The notes beneath the pieces are model-generated. The model did not search any database, was not told where the DNA came from, and saw only the letters and a program-made list of their open reading frames with translations. A program made the translations under genes and the position numbers. Shown in pieces: positions 32,446-43,702 of a stretch of DNA of 64,000 nucleotides (position 1 is the first letter of the stretch; each line of letters begins with the position of its first letter). The stretch comes from Pectobacterium parmentieri (GTDB taxonomy: Bacteria; Pseudomonadota; Gammaproteobacteria; Enterobacterales; Enterobacteriaceae): assembly GCF_001742145.1 (NCBI RefSeq), contig NZ_CP015749.1, positions 2,046,001 to 2,110,000 of the forward strand, given 5' to 3'.

Positions 32446-34254
32446 ATGTTAAAACGCGTTATCGCTGCCGTATTGCTTTGCACAGTCCATTTTGGGCTGC
32501 ATGCCGAAACGATTGAAAACAGCAGCCGCTTCGCACTGTTGGGGGAACCCAAATATGGTGAGAACTTCAGCCATTTTGACTATGTCAATCCTGATGCCCC
32601 CAAAGGCGGCAGCATCACTCTCAGTACGCTGGGTACCTTTGACAATTTCAACCGTTTCGCGCTACGTGGCGTGGCGGCAGCACGTACGGAACGACTCTAC
32701 GATTCGCTCTTTACGTCTTCTGATGACGAGCCCGGCAGCTATTATCCGTTAGTCGCGCTGACAACACGCCACCCGGCGGATTTCCGCTGGATTGAAATAG
32801 AAATGAATCCCAACGCCCGCTTTCATGACGGCTCACCGATCACCGCCGCTGACGTGGCGTTCACCTACAACATGTTTATGACGCAGGGCGTGCCGCAGTT
32901 CCGCATCTATTTTAAAGATGTTACCGCCAAGGCCGTTGCACCGCTGACCGTACGCTTCGATTTTCCCGTGCCCGACAAAAACCGCATGTTCAGTCTGCTG
33001 ACGCTCCCCATCATGCCGGAGAAGTTCTGGAAGCATCATAAATTCAGCGAACCACTCTCATATCCGCCTCCGGCTAGTGGTCCTTACCGCATCACCGCCT
33101 ATCGAACGGGGCAATATGTCACCTATTCACGCGTGAAAGACTACTGGGGTGCCGATCTGCCGGTAAATAAAGGCCAGTACAATTTCGATAAAATTCGCTA
33201 CGACTATTATCTGGATGACAGCGTCGCGCTGGAAGCCTTTAAAGCGGGTGCCTTCGATCTGCGTGAGGAAGGATCGCCAAAAAACTGGGCAGCCCAATAT
33301 CAAGGCGGCAATTTTGCGCGTGGCTATATCATCAAACAGGATCAGGTCAATCAATCCGCTCAGGATACCCGTTGGCTGACATTCAATATCCAGCGACCGC
33401 TGTTTCAGGATCGTCGCGTACGCCAGGCATTAGCGCTGGCATTTGATTTCAATTGGATGAACAAGGCGCTGTATTACAACACCTATCAGCGTACCGACAG
33501 TTATTTCCAAAACACCGAATATGCCGCTAAAGGTGAACCTGGCACCGAGGAATTGGCCTGGCTGACGCCACTCAAAGACAAAGTGCCAGCAGAAGTCTTC
33601 GGCCCCAGCTATCAACCGCCCTCCTCCGATGGCAGCGGCTATGACCGACAAAACTGGCTTAAGGCGCTCAAACTACTGGAAGAAGCCGGTTGGGAATTGA
33701 AAGATCAAAAGCTGGTCAATCGCCAAACTGGAAGGCCATTTACGTTTGAACTGCTGCTACCCAGTGCAGGTAACTCGCAGTATGTCCTGCCCTTCCAGCA
33801 AAGCCTGAAAAAACTGGGCATTACCATGAACGTACGTAATATCGACAGCACCCAGTTCAATAATCGTATCCGCAAGCGAGATTATGATATGACGGCTATG
33901 GTGTACCCTGCGTCCCTCTACCCCAGTGCCGACCTGCAAATGCGCTGGAGCTCGCAATATATCGACTCGACCTATAACAGACCCGGCGTCAGCGATCCCG
34001 CTATCGATTCGCTCATTGAAGACATCGTTAAGCATCAAGGACAAAAAGCCCCCCTGCTGTCATTAGGCCGTGCACTGGACAGGGTATTAACCTGGAATCA
34101 GTTTATGATTCCGATGTGGTATTCCAACCATGACCGCTTCGCCTATTGGAACAAATTTGCTATGCCTGCGGTACGCCCGGCTTATTCGCTGGGTTTTGAT
34201 GGCTGGTGGTTCGATACCAAACAGGCGGCCACGCTGCCCGCAGAGCGACGTTAA
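32446..34254 (+). CDS. yejA: Periplasmic peptide-binding protein YejA
   Basis: 602-residue SBP family 5 protein with a Sec signal peptide (about 1-20, cleavage near LHA-ETIEN). It delivers oligopeptides to YejBEF; in E. coli this transporter also takes up the peptide antibiotic microcin C. Typical blocks FDYVNPDAPKGGSI near the start and DAQMRW-like PSADLQMRWSS near the end. First gene of the four-gene importer operon, 9 bp before yejB. Confidence 0.94.
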   Translation: MLKRVIAAVLLCTVHFGLHAETIENSSRFALLGEPKYGENFSHFDYVNPDAPKGGSITLSTLGTFDNFNRFALRGVAAARTERLYDSLFTSSDDEPGSYYPLVALTTRHPADFRWIEIEMNPNARFHDGSPITAADVAFTYNMFMTQGVPQFRIYFKDVTAKAVAPLTVRFDFPVPDKNRMFSLLTLPIMPEKFWKHHKFSEPLSYPPPASGPYRITAYRTGQYVTYSRVKDYWGADLPVNKGQYNFDKIRYDYYLDDSVALEAFKAGAFDLREEGSPKNWAAQYQGGNFARGYIIKQDQVNQSAQDTRWLTFNIQRPLFQDRRVRQALALAFDFNWMNKALYYNTYQRTDSYFQNTEYAAKGEPGTEELAWLTPLKDKVPAEVFGPSYQPPSSDGSGYDRQNWLKALKLLEEAGWELKDQKLVNRQTGRPFTFELLLPSAGNSQYVLPFQQSLKKLGITMNVRNIDSTQFNNRIRKRDYDMTAMVYPASLYPSADLQMRWSSQYIDSTYNRPGVSDPAIDSLIEDIVKHQGQKAPLLSLGRALDRVLTWNQFMIPMWYSNHDRFAYWNKFAMPAVRPAYSLGFDGWWFDTKQAATLPAERR

Positions 34255-34263
34255 GGAATCAAA

Positions 34264-35358
34264 ATGGGAACGTATCTGTTACGCCGCCTCTTGCTGGTCA
34301 TCCCAACCCTGTGGGCGATTATTACGATTAACTTCTTCATTGTACAAATTGCCCCCGGTGGTCCGGTCGATCAGGCCATCGCCGCGATCGAAATGGGGCA
34401 TGGCAGTGGCTATACCGCCAATAGTGGAATGGATGCCGGAATGGCGCGCGCTGGCACCGGCGGTGCCCCCAATATCGAGAACGTTTATAGAGGTTCACGC
34501 GGGCTTGACCCTGAAGTCATCGAAGAGATCACCAAACGCTATGGCTTCGATAAACCGATCCATGAGCGCTATTTTAAACTACTGTGGGATTATGTGCGTT
34601 TTGACTTCGGTGACAGCCTGTTCCGCGGCTCTTCCGTGATGCAGCTCATCAAGGAGAGCATGCCGGTTTCGATTACGCTGGGGCTGTGGAGTACGCTGAT
34701 TGTCTACCTGATTTCCATTCCACTTGGCATCAAAAAGGCGGTGAAGAACGGGACACCGTTCGACACCTGGAGCAGCACGCTCATCATTATTGGCTATGCC
34801 ATTCCCGCGTTTTTGTTTGCGATCATTTTGATTGTGCTGTTCGCAGGCGGCAGTTATCTGGACTGGTTCCCGCTTCGAGGGTTGGTTTCCAGCAATTTTG
34901 ATACCTTACCGTGGTATAGCAAGATTACCGATTATTTGTGGCATATCGCGCTGCCGGTTGTGGCTTCCGTGATTGGCGGCTTTGCGACCTTAACCATGCT
35001 CACCAAAAACTCCTTTATGGATGAAATTCGTAAGCAATACGTTGTTACCGCGCGCGCTAAAGGGCTTGATGAAAAGAGCATCCTCTACCGCCACGTATTC
35101 CGTAATGCCATGCTGCTAGTGATTGCAGGATTCCCCGCCACCTTTATCAGCATGTTTTTCACCGGTTCATTGTTGATTGAGGTGATGTTCTCTCTCAACG
35201 GGTTGGGTCTGTTGGGTTATGACGCGACGCTGCAACGTGATTATCCCGTCATGTTCGGCACGCTGTATATCTTCACGCTGATTGGCTTATTGCTGAATAT
35301 CGTCAGCGACATAACCTATACGCTAGTGGATCCACGTATCGATTTTGAGGGACGCTAA
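34264..35358 (+). CDS. yejB: Peptide ABC transporter permease YejB
   Basis: 364-residue inner-membrane permease of the DppB/OppB type with the conserved N-terminus [19 protein letters not shown] and about six membrane segments. The coupling-loop motif is seen in [28 protein letters not shown] periplasmic loop (about residues 35-105) is longer than in OppB, as usual for YejB. The stop overlaps the yejE start (TAATG). Confidence 0.94.
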   Translation: MGTYLLRRLLLVIPTLWAIITINFFIVQIAPGGPVDQAIAAIEMGHGSGYTANSGMDAGMARAGTGGAPNIENVYRGSRGLDPEVIEEITKRYGFDKPIHERYFKLLWDYVRFDFGDSLFRGSSVMQLIKESMPVSITLGLWSTLIVYLISIPLGIKKAVKNGTPFDTWSSTLIIIGYAIPAFLFAIILIVLFAGGSYLDWFPLRGLVSSNFDTLPWYSKITDYLWHIALPVVASVIGGFATLTMLTKNSFMDEIRKQYVVTARAKGLDEKSILYRHVFRNAMLLVIAGFPATFISMFFTGSLLIEVMFSLNGLGLLGYDATLQRDYPVMFGTLYIFTLIGLLLNIVSDITYTLVDPRIDFEGR

Positions 35359-36383
35359 TGAGCCGCTTAAGCCCGATTAATCAGGCGCGCTGGGCGCGTT
35401 TTAAAAGTAATCGTCGCGGTTACTGGTCGCTGTGGATTTTCATGGTGTTGTTTATCCTCAGTCTATTTTCCGAACTGATTGCCAATGACAAACCGCTACT
35501 GGTGAAATATGGCAGCCAGCTCTATACGCCTGTGCTCATTGACCACAGCGAGAAAACGTTCGGTGGGCAGTTAGATACCACCGCTGATTTCCGCGATCCT
35601 TATATCACCGAACGTATCAGTAGCCACGGTTGGGCTATCTGGCCGCTGATCCACTACAGCTACGACACCATAAACTATGCCACCACGGCATCTTTCCCGT
35701 CCGCTCCCTCCTGGCAGAACTGGCTGGGAACAGACAGCCAGGGGAAAGACGTGGTCGCACAGGTGCTTTATGGCTTCCGCATTTCACTGTTATTCGGCCT
35801 GGCGCTTACGATCCTGTCCAGCGTGATTGGTATTATCGTCGGAGCAACACAGGGGTATTACGGCGGACGTCTCGACCTATGGGGCCAGCGCTTTATCGAA
35901 GTGTGGTCCGGCATGCCGACGCTGTTTCTCATCATCCTGTTGTCCAGCGTGATCCAACCGGACTTCTGGTGGCTATTAGGCATTACCGTGCTGTTCGGCT
36001 GGATGAGTCTGGTTGGTGTGGTCAGAGCAGAATTTCTGCGTACCCGAAACTTTGACTATATTCGCGCAGCGCAGGCAATGGGCGTCAGCGACCGTGCCAT
36101 TATGTTCCGCTGTATGCTGCCAAATGCGATGGTCGCAACGCTGACTTACCTGCCCTTTATTCTCTGCGGCTCGATTACCACACTGACGTCACTAGATTTT
36201 CTCGGTTTTGGTCTGCCTATGGGCTCGCCATCATTAGGCACCTTATTGCTGGAAGGAAAAAATAATCTTCAGGCACCGTGGCTAGGCATTACCGTGTTTA
36301 TGGTGCTTTCCATCGTGCTTTCCTTACTCATTTTTATCGGCGAAGCGGTACGCGACGCCTTTGACCCCAGCAAGGCGCATTAA
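35358..36383 (+). CDS. yejE: Peptide ABC transporter permease YejE
   Basis: 341-residue permease partner of YejB (DppC/OppC type). Coupling-loop motif RTRNFDYIRAAQAMGVSDRAIMFRCMLPNAM is intact. Begins within the yejB stop codon and ends one base before the yejF start, so the operon is tightly coupled. Confidence 0.94.
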   Translation: MSRLSPINQARWARFKSNRRGYWSLWIFMVLFILSLFSELIANDKPLLVKYGSQLYTPVLIDHSEKTFGGQLDTTADFRDPYITERISSHGWAIWPLIHYSYDTINYATTASFPSAPSWQNWLGTDSQGKDVVAQVLYGFRISLLFGLALTILSSVIGIIVGATQGYYGGRLDLWGQRFIEVWSGMPTLFLIILLSSVIQPDFWWLLGITVLFGWMSLVGVVRAEFLRTRNFDYIRAAQAMGVSDRAIMFRCMLPNAMVATLTYLPFILCGSITTLTSLDFLGFGLPMGSPSLGTLLLEGKNNLQAPWLGITVFMVLSIVLSLLIFIGEAVRDAFDPSKAH

Positions 36384-36384
36384 T

Positions 36385-37977
36385 ATGTCCAGTTCACCTT
36401 TATTGCAGATAGATAATCTCAGTATTGCCTTCCGCAAAGGCGATCAAGAGCAGCGCGTTGTCGACCAGCTTTCACTGGCGGTGAACGCGGGTGAGACTCT
36501 GGCGCTGGTCGGTGAATCAGGTTCGGGGAAAAGCGTCACCGCGCTGTCAGTTTTGCGCTTGCTCCCTTCCCCACCCGTGGTTTATCCGCAAGGGGATATC
36601 CGTTTCGCAGGGCAGTCACTACTACATGCCGATGAAAAAACGCTACGTCAGATACGCGGCAATCGGATCGCAATGATCTTTCAGGAACCGATGGTGTCGC
36701 TCAATCCCTTGCAAAGTATTGAGAAGCAACTGATTGAAGTGCTTTCATTACACCGGGGAATGCGCACCGATCCAGCCCGTAGCGAAGTCATCTCCTGCCT
36801 GGATCGCGTGGGTATTCGTCAGGCGAAAAATCGGTTGAATGATTTCCCACACCAGCTTTCCGGTGGTGAGCGTCAGCGCGTCATGATTGCGATGGCGCTG
36901 CTGACTCAGCCCGATTTACTGATTGCCGATGAGCCAACGACAGCGTTGGATGTTACCGTTCAGGCGCAAATACTGAAATTGCTGAACGAGCTGAAACAGG
37001 AACTAGGGATGAGCTTACTGTTCATCACCCACGACCTGAACATCGTCCGCCAGTTAGCGGATAATGTATCGGTGATGAAAGCGGGTAAAGCCGTGGAGCA
37101 CAATAGCTGTCAGCAGCTTTTCAGCGCGCCACAACATCCTTACACGCGCCAATTGCTGGACGCAGAGCCATCAGGTGAGCCGCTGCCGGTAGCGAATGAC
37201 GATGAACCGCTCCTGCGGGTGGAACAGTTGCACGTTTCATTTCCCATCAAACGTGGCCTTTTGCGCCGTACCGTTGATGAAAAGCAGGTAGTTAACAATA
37301 TCAGCTTTACCTTACGACGCGGTGAAAGCCTGGGTCTGGTGGGAGAGTCCGGTTCAGGAAAAAGCACAACCGGATTAGCGCTGCTGCGTCTGATTCAATC
37401 GCGTGGCGATATCGGGTTTGACGGTCAGCCCTTACAAGGACTCACCCGTAAGCAAATGCTGCCCTTCCGTCACCGGATTCAGGTCGTTTTTCAGGACCCT
37501 AACTCCGCACTGAACCCGCGGCTAAATGTGGAGCAAATTATTGCCGAGGGATTAACTGTCCATCACAAATTGAGCAAAGAAGCACGCGAACAACGCGTGG
37601 TGGCAGTGATGCAGGAAGTGGGGCTAGACCCCACCACTCGCTACCGCTATCCGTCTGAATTTTCCGGTGGTCAGCGTCAGCGTATCGCTATCGCTCGTGC
37701 ACTGATACTGCAACCGGAGCTGCTGATCCTCGATGAGCCGACGTCGTCGCTAGACAGGACGGTTCAGGCTCAAATACTGACACTGCTGAAGTCATTACAG
37801 GAAAAGCACAAAATCGCCTACCTGTTTATCAGTCATGATTTGCAGATTATTCGCTCACTGTGCCATCAGGTTATTGTGTTACGACAGGGCGAAGTAGTCG
37901 AACAGGGCGAATGTAAACAGGTATTTACGCACCCTGCCGAACAGTACACGCGGGAACTGTTACAGTTTTCATCCTGA
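36385..37977 (+). CDS. yejF: Peptide ABC transporter ATPase YejF (duplicated ABC)
   Basis: 530-residue fusion of two ABC ATPase domains that powers YejABE. First half: Walker [11 protein letters not shown], signature [15 protein letters not shown], Walker [13 protein letters not shown]. Second half: [39 protein letters not shown]; the oligopeptide-type C-terminal tail follows each. Start ATG 36385 (MSSSPLLQ) directly follows the yejE stop; the longer frame from 36361 overlaps yejE and is unlikely. Confidence 0.95.
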   Translation: MSSSPLLQIDNLSIAFRKGDQEQRVVDQLSLAVNAGETLALVGESGSGKSVTALSVLRLLPSPPVVYPQGDIRFAGQSLLHADEKTLRQIRGNRIAMIFQEPMVSLNPLQSIEKQLIEVLSLHRGMRTDPARSEVISCLDRVGIRQAKNRLNDFPHQLSGGERQRVMIAMALLTQPDLLIADEPTTALDVTVQAQILKLLNELKQELGMSLLFITHDLNIVRQLADNVSVMKAGKAVEHNSCQQLFSAPQHPYTRQLLDAEPSGEPLPVANDDEPLLRVEQLHVSFPIKRGLLRRTVDEKQVVNNISFTLRRGESLGLVGESGSGKSTTGLALLRLIQSRGDIGFDGQPLQGLTRKQMLPFRHRIQVVFQDPNSALNPRLNVEQIIAEGLTVHHKLSKEAREQRVVAVMQEVGLDPTTRYRYPSEFSGGQRQRIAIARALILQPELLILDEPTSSLDRTVQAQILTLLKSLQEKHKIAYLFISHDLQIIRSLCHQVIVLRQGEVVEQGECKQVFTHPAEQYTRELLQFSS

Positions 37978-38008
37978 ACGACAGAAAAACAGCGGAAACA
38001 AACGAGAG

Positions 38009-38044
38009 AAAACCGCAGCGCCACCTTACTGACGCTGCGGTTTA
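38009..38044. terminator. Bidirectional terminator between yejF and yejG
   Basis: AACCGCAGCG and CGCTGCGGTT pair perfectly (10 bp) around a 12-base loop, with A-rich left and T-containing right flanks. It serves converging yejF and yejG and overlaps the yejG stop codon. Confidence 0.75.
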
Positions 38045-38386
38045 AAACGGATATTGTGCCGATACCGATTCTGCGATAGCAACACCGACATTCTTCAAGC
38101 GGCACATTGCAGTACTTTCATCGTTACGATGTAAAAACAGACACGGTTCGCCTTCCCATTCCAGAACGGCGCATTCAACCTGTATTTCAGACAGGGATTG
38201 ATTCAACTGCCGCATGATTTCCCATGCGATATCACCATCATGGCTCAACAGTTTGAGACCAATCAGGTTATTGTCTTCTTCTCTGCCGCTCAGCGGAATC
38301 GGTTCAACCTTAATACCTGCAAAACCCGATAACCAGCGATAACTTTGCGGCAAACGATGAACTACCGAAAGTTGAAAACTGTCCAC
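38042..38386 (-). CDS. yejG: YejG family protein
   Basis: 114 residues, exactly the E. coli YejG length when GTG 38386 is used as start; GAGG lies nine bases upstream. Matches E. coli in [24 protein letters not shown] and [12 protein letters not shown]. Function not settled. A longer frame starting at GTG 38413 is possible but adds nine residues with no counterpart. Single gene between the yej operon and bcr. Confidence 0.85.
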   Translation of the reverse strand: MDSFQLSVVHRLPQSYRWLSGFAGIKVEPIPLSGREEDNNLIGLKLLSHDGDIAWEIMRQLNQSLSEIQVECAVLEWEGEPCLFLHRNDESTAMCRLKNVGVAIAESVSAQYPF

Positions 38387-38413
38387 TACTGTTTCCCTCA
38401 GGTAATAATTCAC

Positions 38414-38768
38414 AAAATAGTAACATATTTATCATAGTAGCGTGTTCGCACCATATCTCGCCACTTTTAGTGAACAAAAAAACAACAAACACACGTTTTA
38501 CATATCGTGTTAGTGGCTAACAGGCCTGATTGCAAGCGCTATTAATGCCAAGCCGATCACGAATTGCTCTTCTTTTCCGGCTATATGTAACCTTTTCCAT
38601 TTAATATCTCAACCCTTTTTGGCCTCTTTATTCACTTTTTAGTCAAATATTTTACATTACCAAAACAAAAGGGAATGCCAGACTATCGTCGTCAGAAGGA
38701 AAACCAAGAATAGGAGAACACATTCAGGTGCAGGAATACCTTACCTGCCCCTGAAGAGAAGGGAAAAA
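38414..38768. other. Intergenic region yejG / bcr
   Basis: About 350 bp, strongly AT-rich in 38590-38670, containing the yejG promoter and the 3' end of the bcr transcript. Around 38727-38755 an imperfect inverted repeat (CAGGTGCAGG with CCTGCCCCTG) without T-tract may mark the end of bcr. Nothing else recognised. Confidence 0.4.
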
Positions 38769-39959
38769 TCAGGACGGAACGGAACGGTGTGCGTACAGAT
38801 ACAGCAGGAATGCACCGATAGAACAAAGTGCCATCGATAACACCATCGGCCAGGCGCTGTTAAACGAAGCCAGTGAGAGAATAACCCCCACAATCGCGCC
38901 AAGGCCAAAGCGTAGCGTGCCAGCCAACGATGATGCCGTCCCTGCCATATGAGGGAAGTCATCAAGAATGACCGCCATCGCGTTCGACGCCACCATCGCA
39001 ATGCAGCCAACAAACAGCGCTACACCAAACACCAGCGGTAAGAAACCGAGATCGAACAGGCAGACAATCACCAGCCATATCCCCATCGCAAACTGAATGA
39101 CCAGTCCCGTGCGGAACATCGCCATAGCACCCAACCGTCGAACATTACGGCTGTTAAACAGTGTCACCACAAACAGAAAAACAACGTTCAGGGCAAAGTA
39201 ATAGCCAAAATTCTGAGGAGAAACGCCATACAGATTGATATACACAAACGGTCCGGCACTCAGGAAAGAGAACATGCCGCAAAACGAAAGCCCACTCGCC
39301 ACCATATAGCTAAACACCCGCTTGTGGCGAAACAGCATAGCGAAATTCCCGATGGTGGTGCGCAGATGAAATTTCTGCTGTTTCTCCGGCGGTAACGTTT
39401 CTTTGATAAAAAAGAAAATCAACGCTGATGCGAGAAAAGCCGCGCCAGAGATCGCCCAAAAAATGGAATGCCAGCTAAACCACAGCAACAGCCATCCACC
39501 AGCAATCGGTGCGATTAAGGGGGCAACCGTCATCACCAACACGACGAACGACATCATGCGGGAAAAATCATCTCGCGAGAACATATCGCGCATCAGTGCA
39601 TTAATCACTACCGCAGACGCCGCAGCGGAAACTCCGTGCAGGAAACGCATGTAGATCAACTGTTCCACCGTTTGCGCCAGCGCACAGGCTACACCAGCGA
39701 ACGCAAAAACCAGCGTGCCGCCGAGTATCACAGGCTTGCGCCCTAGGCTATCTGCCATCGGTCCGTAAAACATCTGCCCAATAGCAAAGCCCAGCACGTA
39801 GGTGCTGAGCGTCATTTGGACATGTCCATCTCCCACGCCAAACTCGTTAGCAATGGTCGGCAACGCCGGTAAATACATATCGATAGCTAATGGCGTTAGC
39901 ATCGAAATCAGGCCAAGAATAAAAATCAGCCCGATATGAGAGGGTCGGCGTAATTGCAC
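38769..39959 (-). CDS. bcr: Bicyclomycin/sulfonamide resistance MFS transporter Bcr
   Basis: 396-residue DHA1-family drug exporter with 12 membrane segments. Motif A seen as [16 protein letters not shown] and the antiporter-type motif [14 protein letters not shown] [17 protein letters not shown]. Matches E. coli Bcr and, as there, lies directly downstream of rsuA (40 bp gap), probably co-transcribed. Confidence 0.94.
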   Translation of the reverse strand: MQLRRPSHIGLIFILGLISMLTPLAIDMYLPALPTIANEFGVGDGHVQMTLSTYVLGFAIGQMFYGPMADSLGRKPVILGGTLVFAFAGVACALAQTVEQLIYMRFLHGVSAAASAVVINALMRDMFSRDDFSRMMSFVVLVMTVAPLIAPIAGGWLLLWFSWHSIFWAISGAAFLASALIFFFIKETLPPEKQQKFHLRTTIGNFAMLFRHKRVFSYMVASGLSFCGMFSFLSAGPFVYINLYGVSPQNFGYYFALNVVFLFVVTLFNSRNVRRLGAMAMFRTGLVIQFAMGIWLVIVCLFDLGFLPLVFGVALFVGCIAMVASNAMAVILDDFPHMAGTASSLAGTLRFGLGAIVGVILSLASFNSAWPMVLSMALCSIGAFLLYLYAHRSVPS

Positions 39960-39999
39960 TAATAACTCCAGATAAGAAAGAAGGTCGTTCTGAATAGTA

Positions 40000-40695
40000 T
40001 TATTTTACGCTGGCTACCTCTTCAGCACTCAACTCGCGGTATTCTCCCGGTTCCAGTTCGCTATCCAGAGAAATGCCGCCAATACGCTCGCGATGCAGCT
40101 CAACGACGCGATTCCCCACCGCAGCAAACATCCTTTTCACCTGATGATAGCGACCTTCGCTAATCGTCAACCGCACGACATAATCCGTTACCTTCTCAAG
40201 CGAGGCAGGCTTAGTGAGATTCTTCTCGCTATGCAACTGTACGCCTGCCGTAAATTGCGCAGCGGTATCCTCGGCCAGCGGCTGTTCCAGCGTCACCAAA
40301 TACGTTTTTTCACACTCATGTTTAGGTGAGGTAATACGATGCGACCATTGACCATCGTCAGTTAACAGCACCAACCCCGTGGTATCGATGTCCAGCCGCC
40401 CTGCCGCATGCAGTTTGTACGCTACTGGCACATCCATAAAATACAGAATGGTAGGATGATCGGGATCGTCCGTTGAACAAACGTAGCCCTGAGGCTTATT
40501 CAACATGAAATAACGTGGGCCGCTCTGCTGTTTCAGTGGGTTGCCATCAAATTCAACGTTATGCTCTGGGGATAACTTGAATGCGCCGCTTTTTACCACT
40601 TCACCATCGACGGTAACGCGCTGTGCGTGGAGCTCACGCGCCACCAGTGAACGGCTAATTTCCAACTGTTGGGATAAAAATTTGTCCAATCGCAT
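40000..40695 (-). CDS. rsuA: 16S rRNA pseudouridine(516) synthase
   Basis: 231 residues: S4 RNA-binding domain (about 1-60), then the RsuA-type pseudouridine synthase domain with catalytic Asp102 in [19 protein letters not shown], the same residue number as in E. coli. It modifies U516 of 16S rRNA. First gene of the rsuA-bcr unit. Confidence 0.96.
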   Translation of the reverse strand: MRLDKFLSQQLEISRSLVARELHAQRVTVDGEVVKSGAFKLSPEHNVEFDGNPLKQQSGPRYFMLNKPQGYVCSTDDPDHPTILYFMDVPVAYKLHAAGRLDIDTTGLVLLTDDGQWSHRITSPKHECEKTYLVTLEQPLAEDTAAQFTAGVQLHSEKNLTKPASLEKVTDYVVRLTISEGRYHQVKRMFAAVGNRVVELHRERIGGISLDSELEPGEYRELSAEEVASVK

Positions 40696-40908
40696 TAAAA
40701 CTGACTACCTATATCAAATAACTGCCGGACTCAAATCGTGAGGCCCTAGATTGTGAGCGGATAGTATAACGGGGCTTTGCCCGCTCGTCCTGCTATTCAC
40801 CGTCTGTGCGCCGCTCTTTTTAGCCTATTTTCAGGCGGAGAGTCCCTCGCGCTGGGTATGTTCAACAGGCATAATAGGGGCAATTTCTTACATTTTAAGG
40901 ACAACCCC

Positions 40909-41148
40909 ATGTCATCTATTCACGGTCATGAAGTTTTGCAAATGATGCTCGCGTCTGGTGAATCATTTACCACCGAACAGTTAATTACCACCATAGAAAC
41001 CCGTTTCGGCAGCACCGCGCGTTTTCATACCTGTTCCGCCGAAAACATGACGGCTTCAATGCTGGTGCAATTTCTGTCTGAACGCGGAAAGTTTATCCCG
41101 CAGGATGCTGGGTTCACCACCAGCGCCAGTAAAATCTGCCAGCATTAG
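40909..41148 (+). CDS. yecH: YecH family metal-binding protein
   Basis: 79 residues (ATG 40909, with TAAGGAC upstream), matching E. coli YecH in [24 protein letters not shown] and the C-terminal KICQH. His and Cys residues in these blocks suggest metal binding; function unknown. In E. coli yecH is far from radD; here it ends two bases before the radD start, so the two are probably co-transcribed. A longer frame from 40777 is not supported. Confidence 0.85.
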   Translation: MSSIHGHEVLQMMLASGESFTTEQLITTIETRFGSTARFHTCSAENMTASMLVQFLSERGKFIPQDAGFTTSASKICQH

Positions 41149-41150
41149 CG

Positions 41151-42911
41151 ATGTCATTCACACTACGGCCTTACCAGCGTGAAGCGGTTTCCGCCACGCT
41201 CGACTATTTTCGCCGTCATACCCAACCAGCCGTCATCGTTTTGCCTACTGGCGCAGGGAAGAGTCTGGTCATCGCCGAATTAGCACGGCTTGCACGCGGC
41301 CGTGTTTTGGTGCTCGCTCACGTCAAAGAACTGGTGGCGCAAAATCACGCCAAATACTGTGCCTGGGATTTGGAAGCGGATATCTTCGCTGCGGGGCTGC
41401 AACAGCGAGAGAGCCAGGGAAAAGTGGTCTTTGGCAGCGTGCAGTCCGTTGCTCGTAACCTCGACCAGTTCGATAATGCGTTCTCACTGTTGATCATTGA
41501 TGAATGCCACCGCATCAGCGACGACGATAACAGCCAATATCAACAAATCATCCAGCATCTGCAAAAAACCAATCCGCAGTTACGGCTACTCGGCTTAACC
41601 GCAACGCCCTATCGGCTTGGCAAAGGCTGGATATATCAGTATCACTATCACGGCATGATACGTGGTGACGAACAGTGTTTGTTCCGCGACTGCATCTATG
41701 AGCTGCCGCTACGCTATATGATCAAGCATGGCTTTCTGGTGCCGCCTGACCGGTTGGATATGCCAGTGGTGCAATATGATTTTAGCCGGCTCGTCGCCCG
41801 TAGCAGCGGGCTATTCAGCGAAGCTGACCTGAATCTCGAACTCAAACGCCAGCAGCGCATTACGCCGCATATCATCAGTCAGGTCATCGATTATGCGCAA
41901 ACACGGCGCGGCGTGATGATTTTTGCCTCCACCGTCGAGCATGCCAAAGAGATTGCGATGCTGTTACCGGCGGGTCAGGCTGCGCTGGTCAGCGCCGACA
42001 CGCCACCTGCCGAGCGTGATGCGTTGATTGACGCTTTTAAGCAACAGTCTCTTCGCTATCTGGTCAACGTGGCGGTACTGACAACCGGCTTTGACGCTCC
42101 GCATGTCGACCTTATTGCCATTCTCCGCCCGACTGAGTCTGTGAGTCTGTATCAGCAAATTGTCGGGCGCGGTCTGCGTTTGTACCCGGGAAAAACGGAC
42201 TGCCTGATACTGGATTACGCAGGCAACCCACACGATCTCTATACGCCAGAAGTCGGCAACAGCAAGCCGCATGCTGGCAGCCAGCCAGTGCAGGTCTTCT
42301 GCCCTGAATGTAGTTTTGCCAATCTGTTCTGGGGAAAAACCACTCCCGATGGCGATATCATCGAACACTATGGCCGGCGCTGTCAGGGCTGGGAAATGGC
42401 GGAAAATGGGCAACGCCAACAGTGTGATTTTCGGTTTCGGTTTAAAGTCTGTCCGCACTGCGGCGCGGAAAACGATATTGCCGCACGGCGCTGCCACCAG
42501 TGTAATGAAGTATTGGTTGACCCCGATGACATGCTAAAAGCGGCGCTAAAGTTGAAAGATGCGTTGGTTTTACGCTGTAGCGGCATGAGCTTCGAGCAGG
42601 GACAGGATGCAAAAGGAGAATGGCTGAAAATCACCTATCATGATGAAGAAGGTGCCGAAGTGAGTGAACGTTTTCGCCTACACTCCACCGCGCAGCGCCA
42701 CGTTTTTCTGCAACAGTTTTTACGTGTTCACCAACGCGCACCGGGAACGCCGTTTAACTGGCAGAATGCCGCCGATGTCATCGCACAGCAGATATTATTG
42801 CGCCCTCCCGACTTTGTCGTCGCCCGTAAAAACGGGAAATTCTGGCAAATACGCGAAAAGATCTTTGATTATCAGGGCCGCTTTCGCCGCGCCAACGAAC
42901 TCCGCGGCTAA
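41151..42911 (+). CDS. radD: DNA repair helicase-like protein RadD
   Basis: 586-residue superfamily 2 ATPase (yejH in E. coli) implicated in double-strand-break repair and in stimulating RecA strand exchange. Motif [11 protein letters not shown], motif II DECH, motif [15 protein letters not shown]. The C-terminal half holds cysteine pairs (CPEC, CPHC, CHQC) of a zinc-binding segment. Start ATG two bases past the yecH stop. An ERIC-type repeat begins within three bases of the stop codon. Confidence 0.94.
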   Translation: MSFTLRPYQREAVSATLDYFRRHTQPAVIVLPTGAGKSLVIAELARLARGRVLVLAHVKELVAQNHAKYCAWDLEADIFAAGLQQRESQGKVVFGSVQSVARNLDQFDNAFSLLIIDECHRISDDDNSQYQQIIQHLQKTNPQLRLLGLTATPYRLGKGWIYQYHYHGMIRGDEQCLFRDCIYELPLRYMIKHGFLVPPDRLDMPVVQYDFSRLVARSSGLFSEADLNLELKRQQRITPHIISQVIDYAQTRRGVMIFASTVEHAKEIAMLLPAGQAALVSADTPPAERDALIDAFKQQSLRYLVNVAVLTTGFDAPHVDLIAILRPTESVSLYQQIVGRGLRLYPGKTDCLILDYAGNPHDLYTPEVGNSKPHAGSQPVQVFCPECSFANLFWGKTTPDGDIIEHYGRRCQGWEMAENGQRQQCDFRFRFKVCPHCGAENDIAARRCHQCNEVLVDPDDMLKAALKLKDALVLRCSGMSFEQGQDAKGEWLKITYHDEEGAEVSERFRLHSTAQRHVFLQQFLRVHQRAPGTPFNWQNAADVIAQQILLRPPDFVVARKNGKFWQIREKIFDYQGRFRRANELRG

Positions 42912-42913
42912 TG

Positions 42914-43188
42914 TATACTCTAAATAATTCGAGTTTCAGGCAGGCGGCAAGTGAGGGACAAATTCGTCGGGAACGAATTTGACCAGCCAACGGCTGGCCT
43001 CCGGTGAGAGACAGGATGTCTCTCATTTAATCCCGATGAGCTTACTCAGGTAAGTGATTCGGGTGACAGACAAATCTGCTAAAAGCAGATTTGAACGCTG
43101 CTTGCAGCGGCCCCAACGGGGCGAGGCTCACGCCAGTGTGCCGAGTATCGCTGCCAACGCACATGAAACTTGAAGTATGACGAGTAAT
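42914..43188. repeat. Expanded ERIC/IRU-type element built of serial hairpins
   Basis: Ends are GTATACTCTAAATAATTCG on the left and ACTTGAAGTATGACGAG on the right, an imperfect terminal inverted repeat typical of ERIC. The ERIC core CCCGATGAGCTTAC-TCAG-GTAAGTGATTCGGG lies at 43033-43064. At about 275 bp it is more than twice the canonical 127 bp. Extra modules are small perfect hairpins: 42960-42982, 42984-42998, 43007-43025, 43072-43094, 43097-43110 and 43111-43123. It starts immediately after the radD stop codon, so it is likely transcribed as its 3' end. Confidence 0.85.
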
Positions 43189-43318
43189 GTTGGGATTCAT
43201 TTGCCCGCAGAGCCATATTCCGCTAGAATTTAGCCCGCTTTTGTTCGCAGAAGCTGAATAACCCAACCTGCTGCTGGGTCGCCTGTAGCAGGATTACTTT
43301 ATATAAGTAGAGAAGAAA

Positions 43319-43603
43319 ATGATTACTATCAAAGCAGAAGCACGTCAAGGTCAGGGTAAGGGTGCGAGCCGCCGCCTGCGTTCCGCTGGTAAATTCCCAG
43401 CCATCGTTTACGGTGGTTCAGAAGCACCAGTATCTATCGAACTGGATCACGATTCAGTGAAAAACCAAGAAGTTAAAGATGGCTTCTACGGTGAAACACT
43501 GATCCTGTCTATCGATGGCAAAGAAGTTCAAGTTAAAGTTCAGGCTGTACAACGTCACGTTTACAAGCCTAAACTGACTCATATCGACTTCGTTCGCGTT
43601 TAG
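43319..43603 (+). CDS. rplY: 50S ribosomal protein L25
   Basis: 94-residue 5S-rRNA-binding protein of the large subunit, the short form typical of Enterobacterales (no CTC extension). Sequence such as [25 protein letters not shown] is near-identical to E. coli L25. It has its own promoter region downstream of the ERIC element and a strong terminator after it. Confidence 0.98.
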   Translation: MITIKAEARQGQGKGASRRLRSAGKFPAIVYGGSEAPVSIELDHDSVKNQEVKDGFYGETLILSIDGKEVQVKVQAVQRHVYKPKLTHIDFVRV

Positions 43604-43642
43604 TTTGCGCTGAAGTCGTTTTCCGGGACGCCGGAAAAGAAG

Positions 43643-43668
43643 AACGCCGCCTATGCGGCGTTTTTTTT
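43643..43668 (+). terminator. Rho-independent terminator after rplY
   Basis: AACGCCGC and GCGGCGTT form an 8 bp stem with a CTAT loop, followed by eight T. Confidence 0.93.
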
Positions 43669-43702
43669 ATAAAAATTTGTTCATTCACAAAGGAATGTGA
43701 AC

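Noticed and set aside
42778..43266. Minus-strand frames across the ERIC element and the radD 3' end
   Set aside because: Created by palindromic repeat sequence; not genes.
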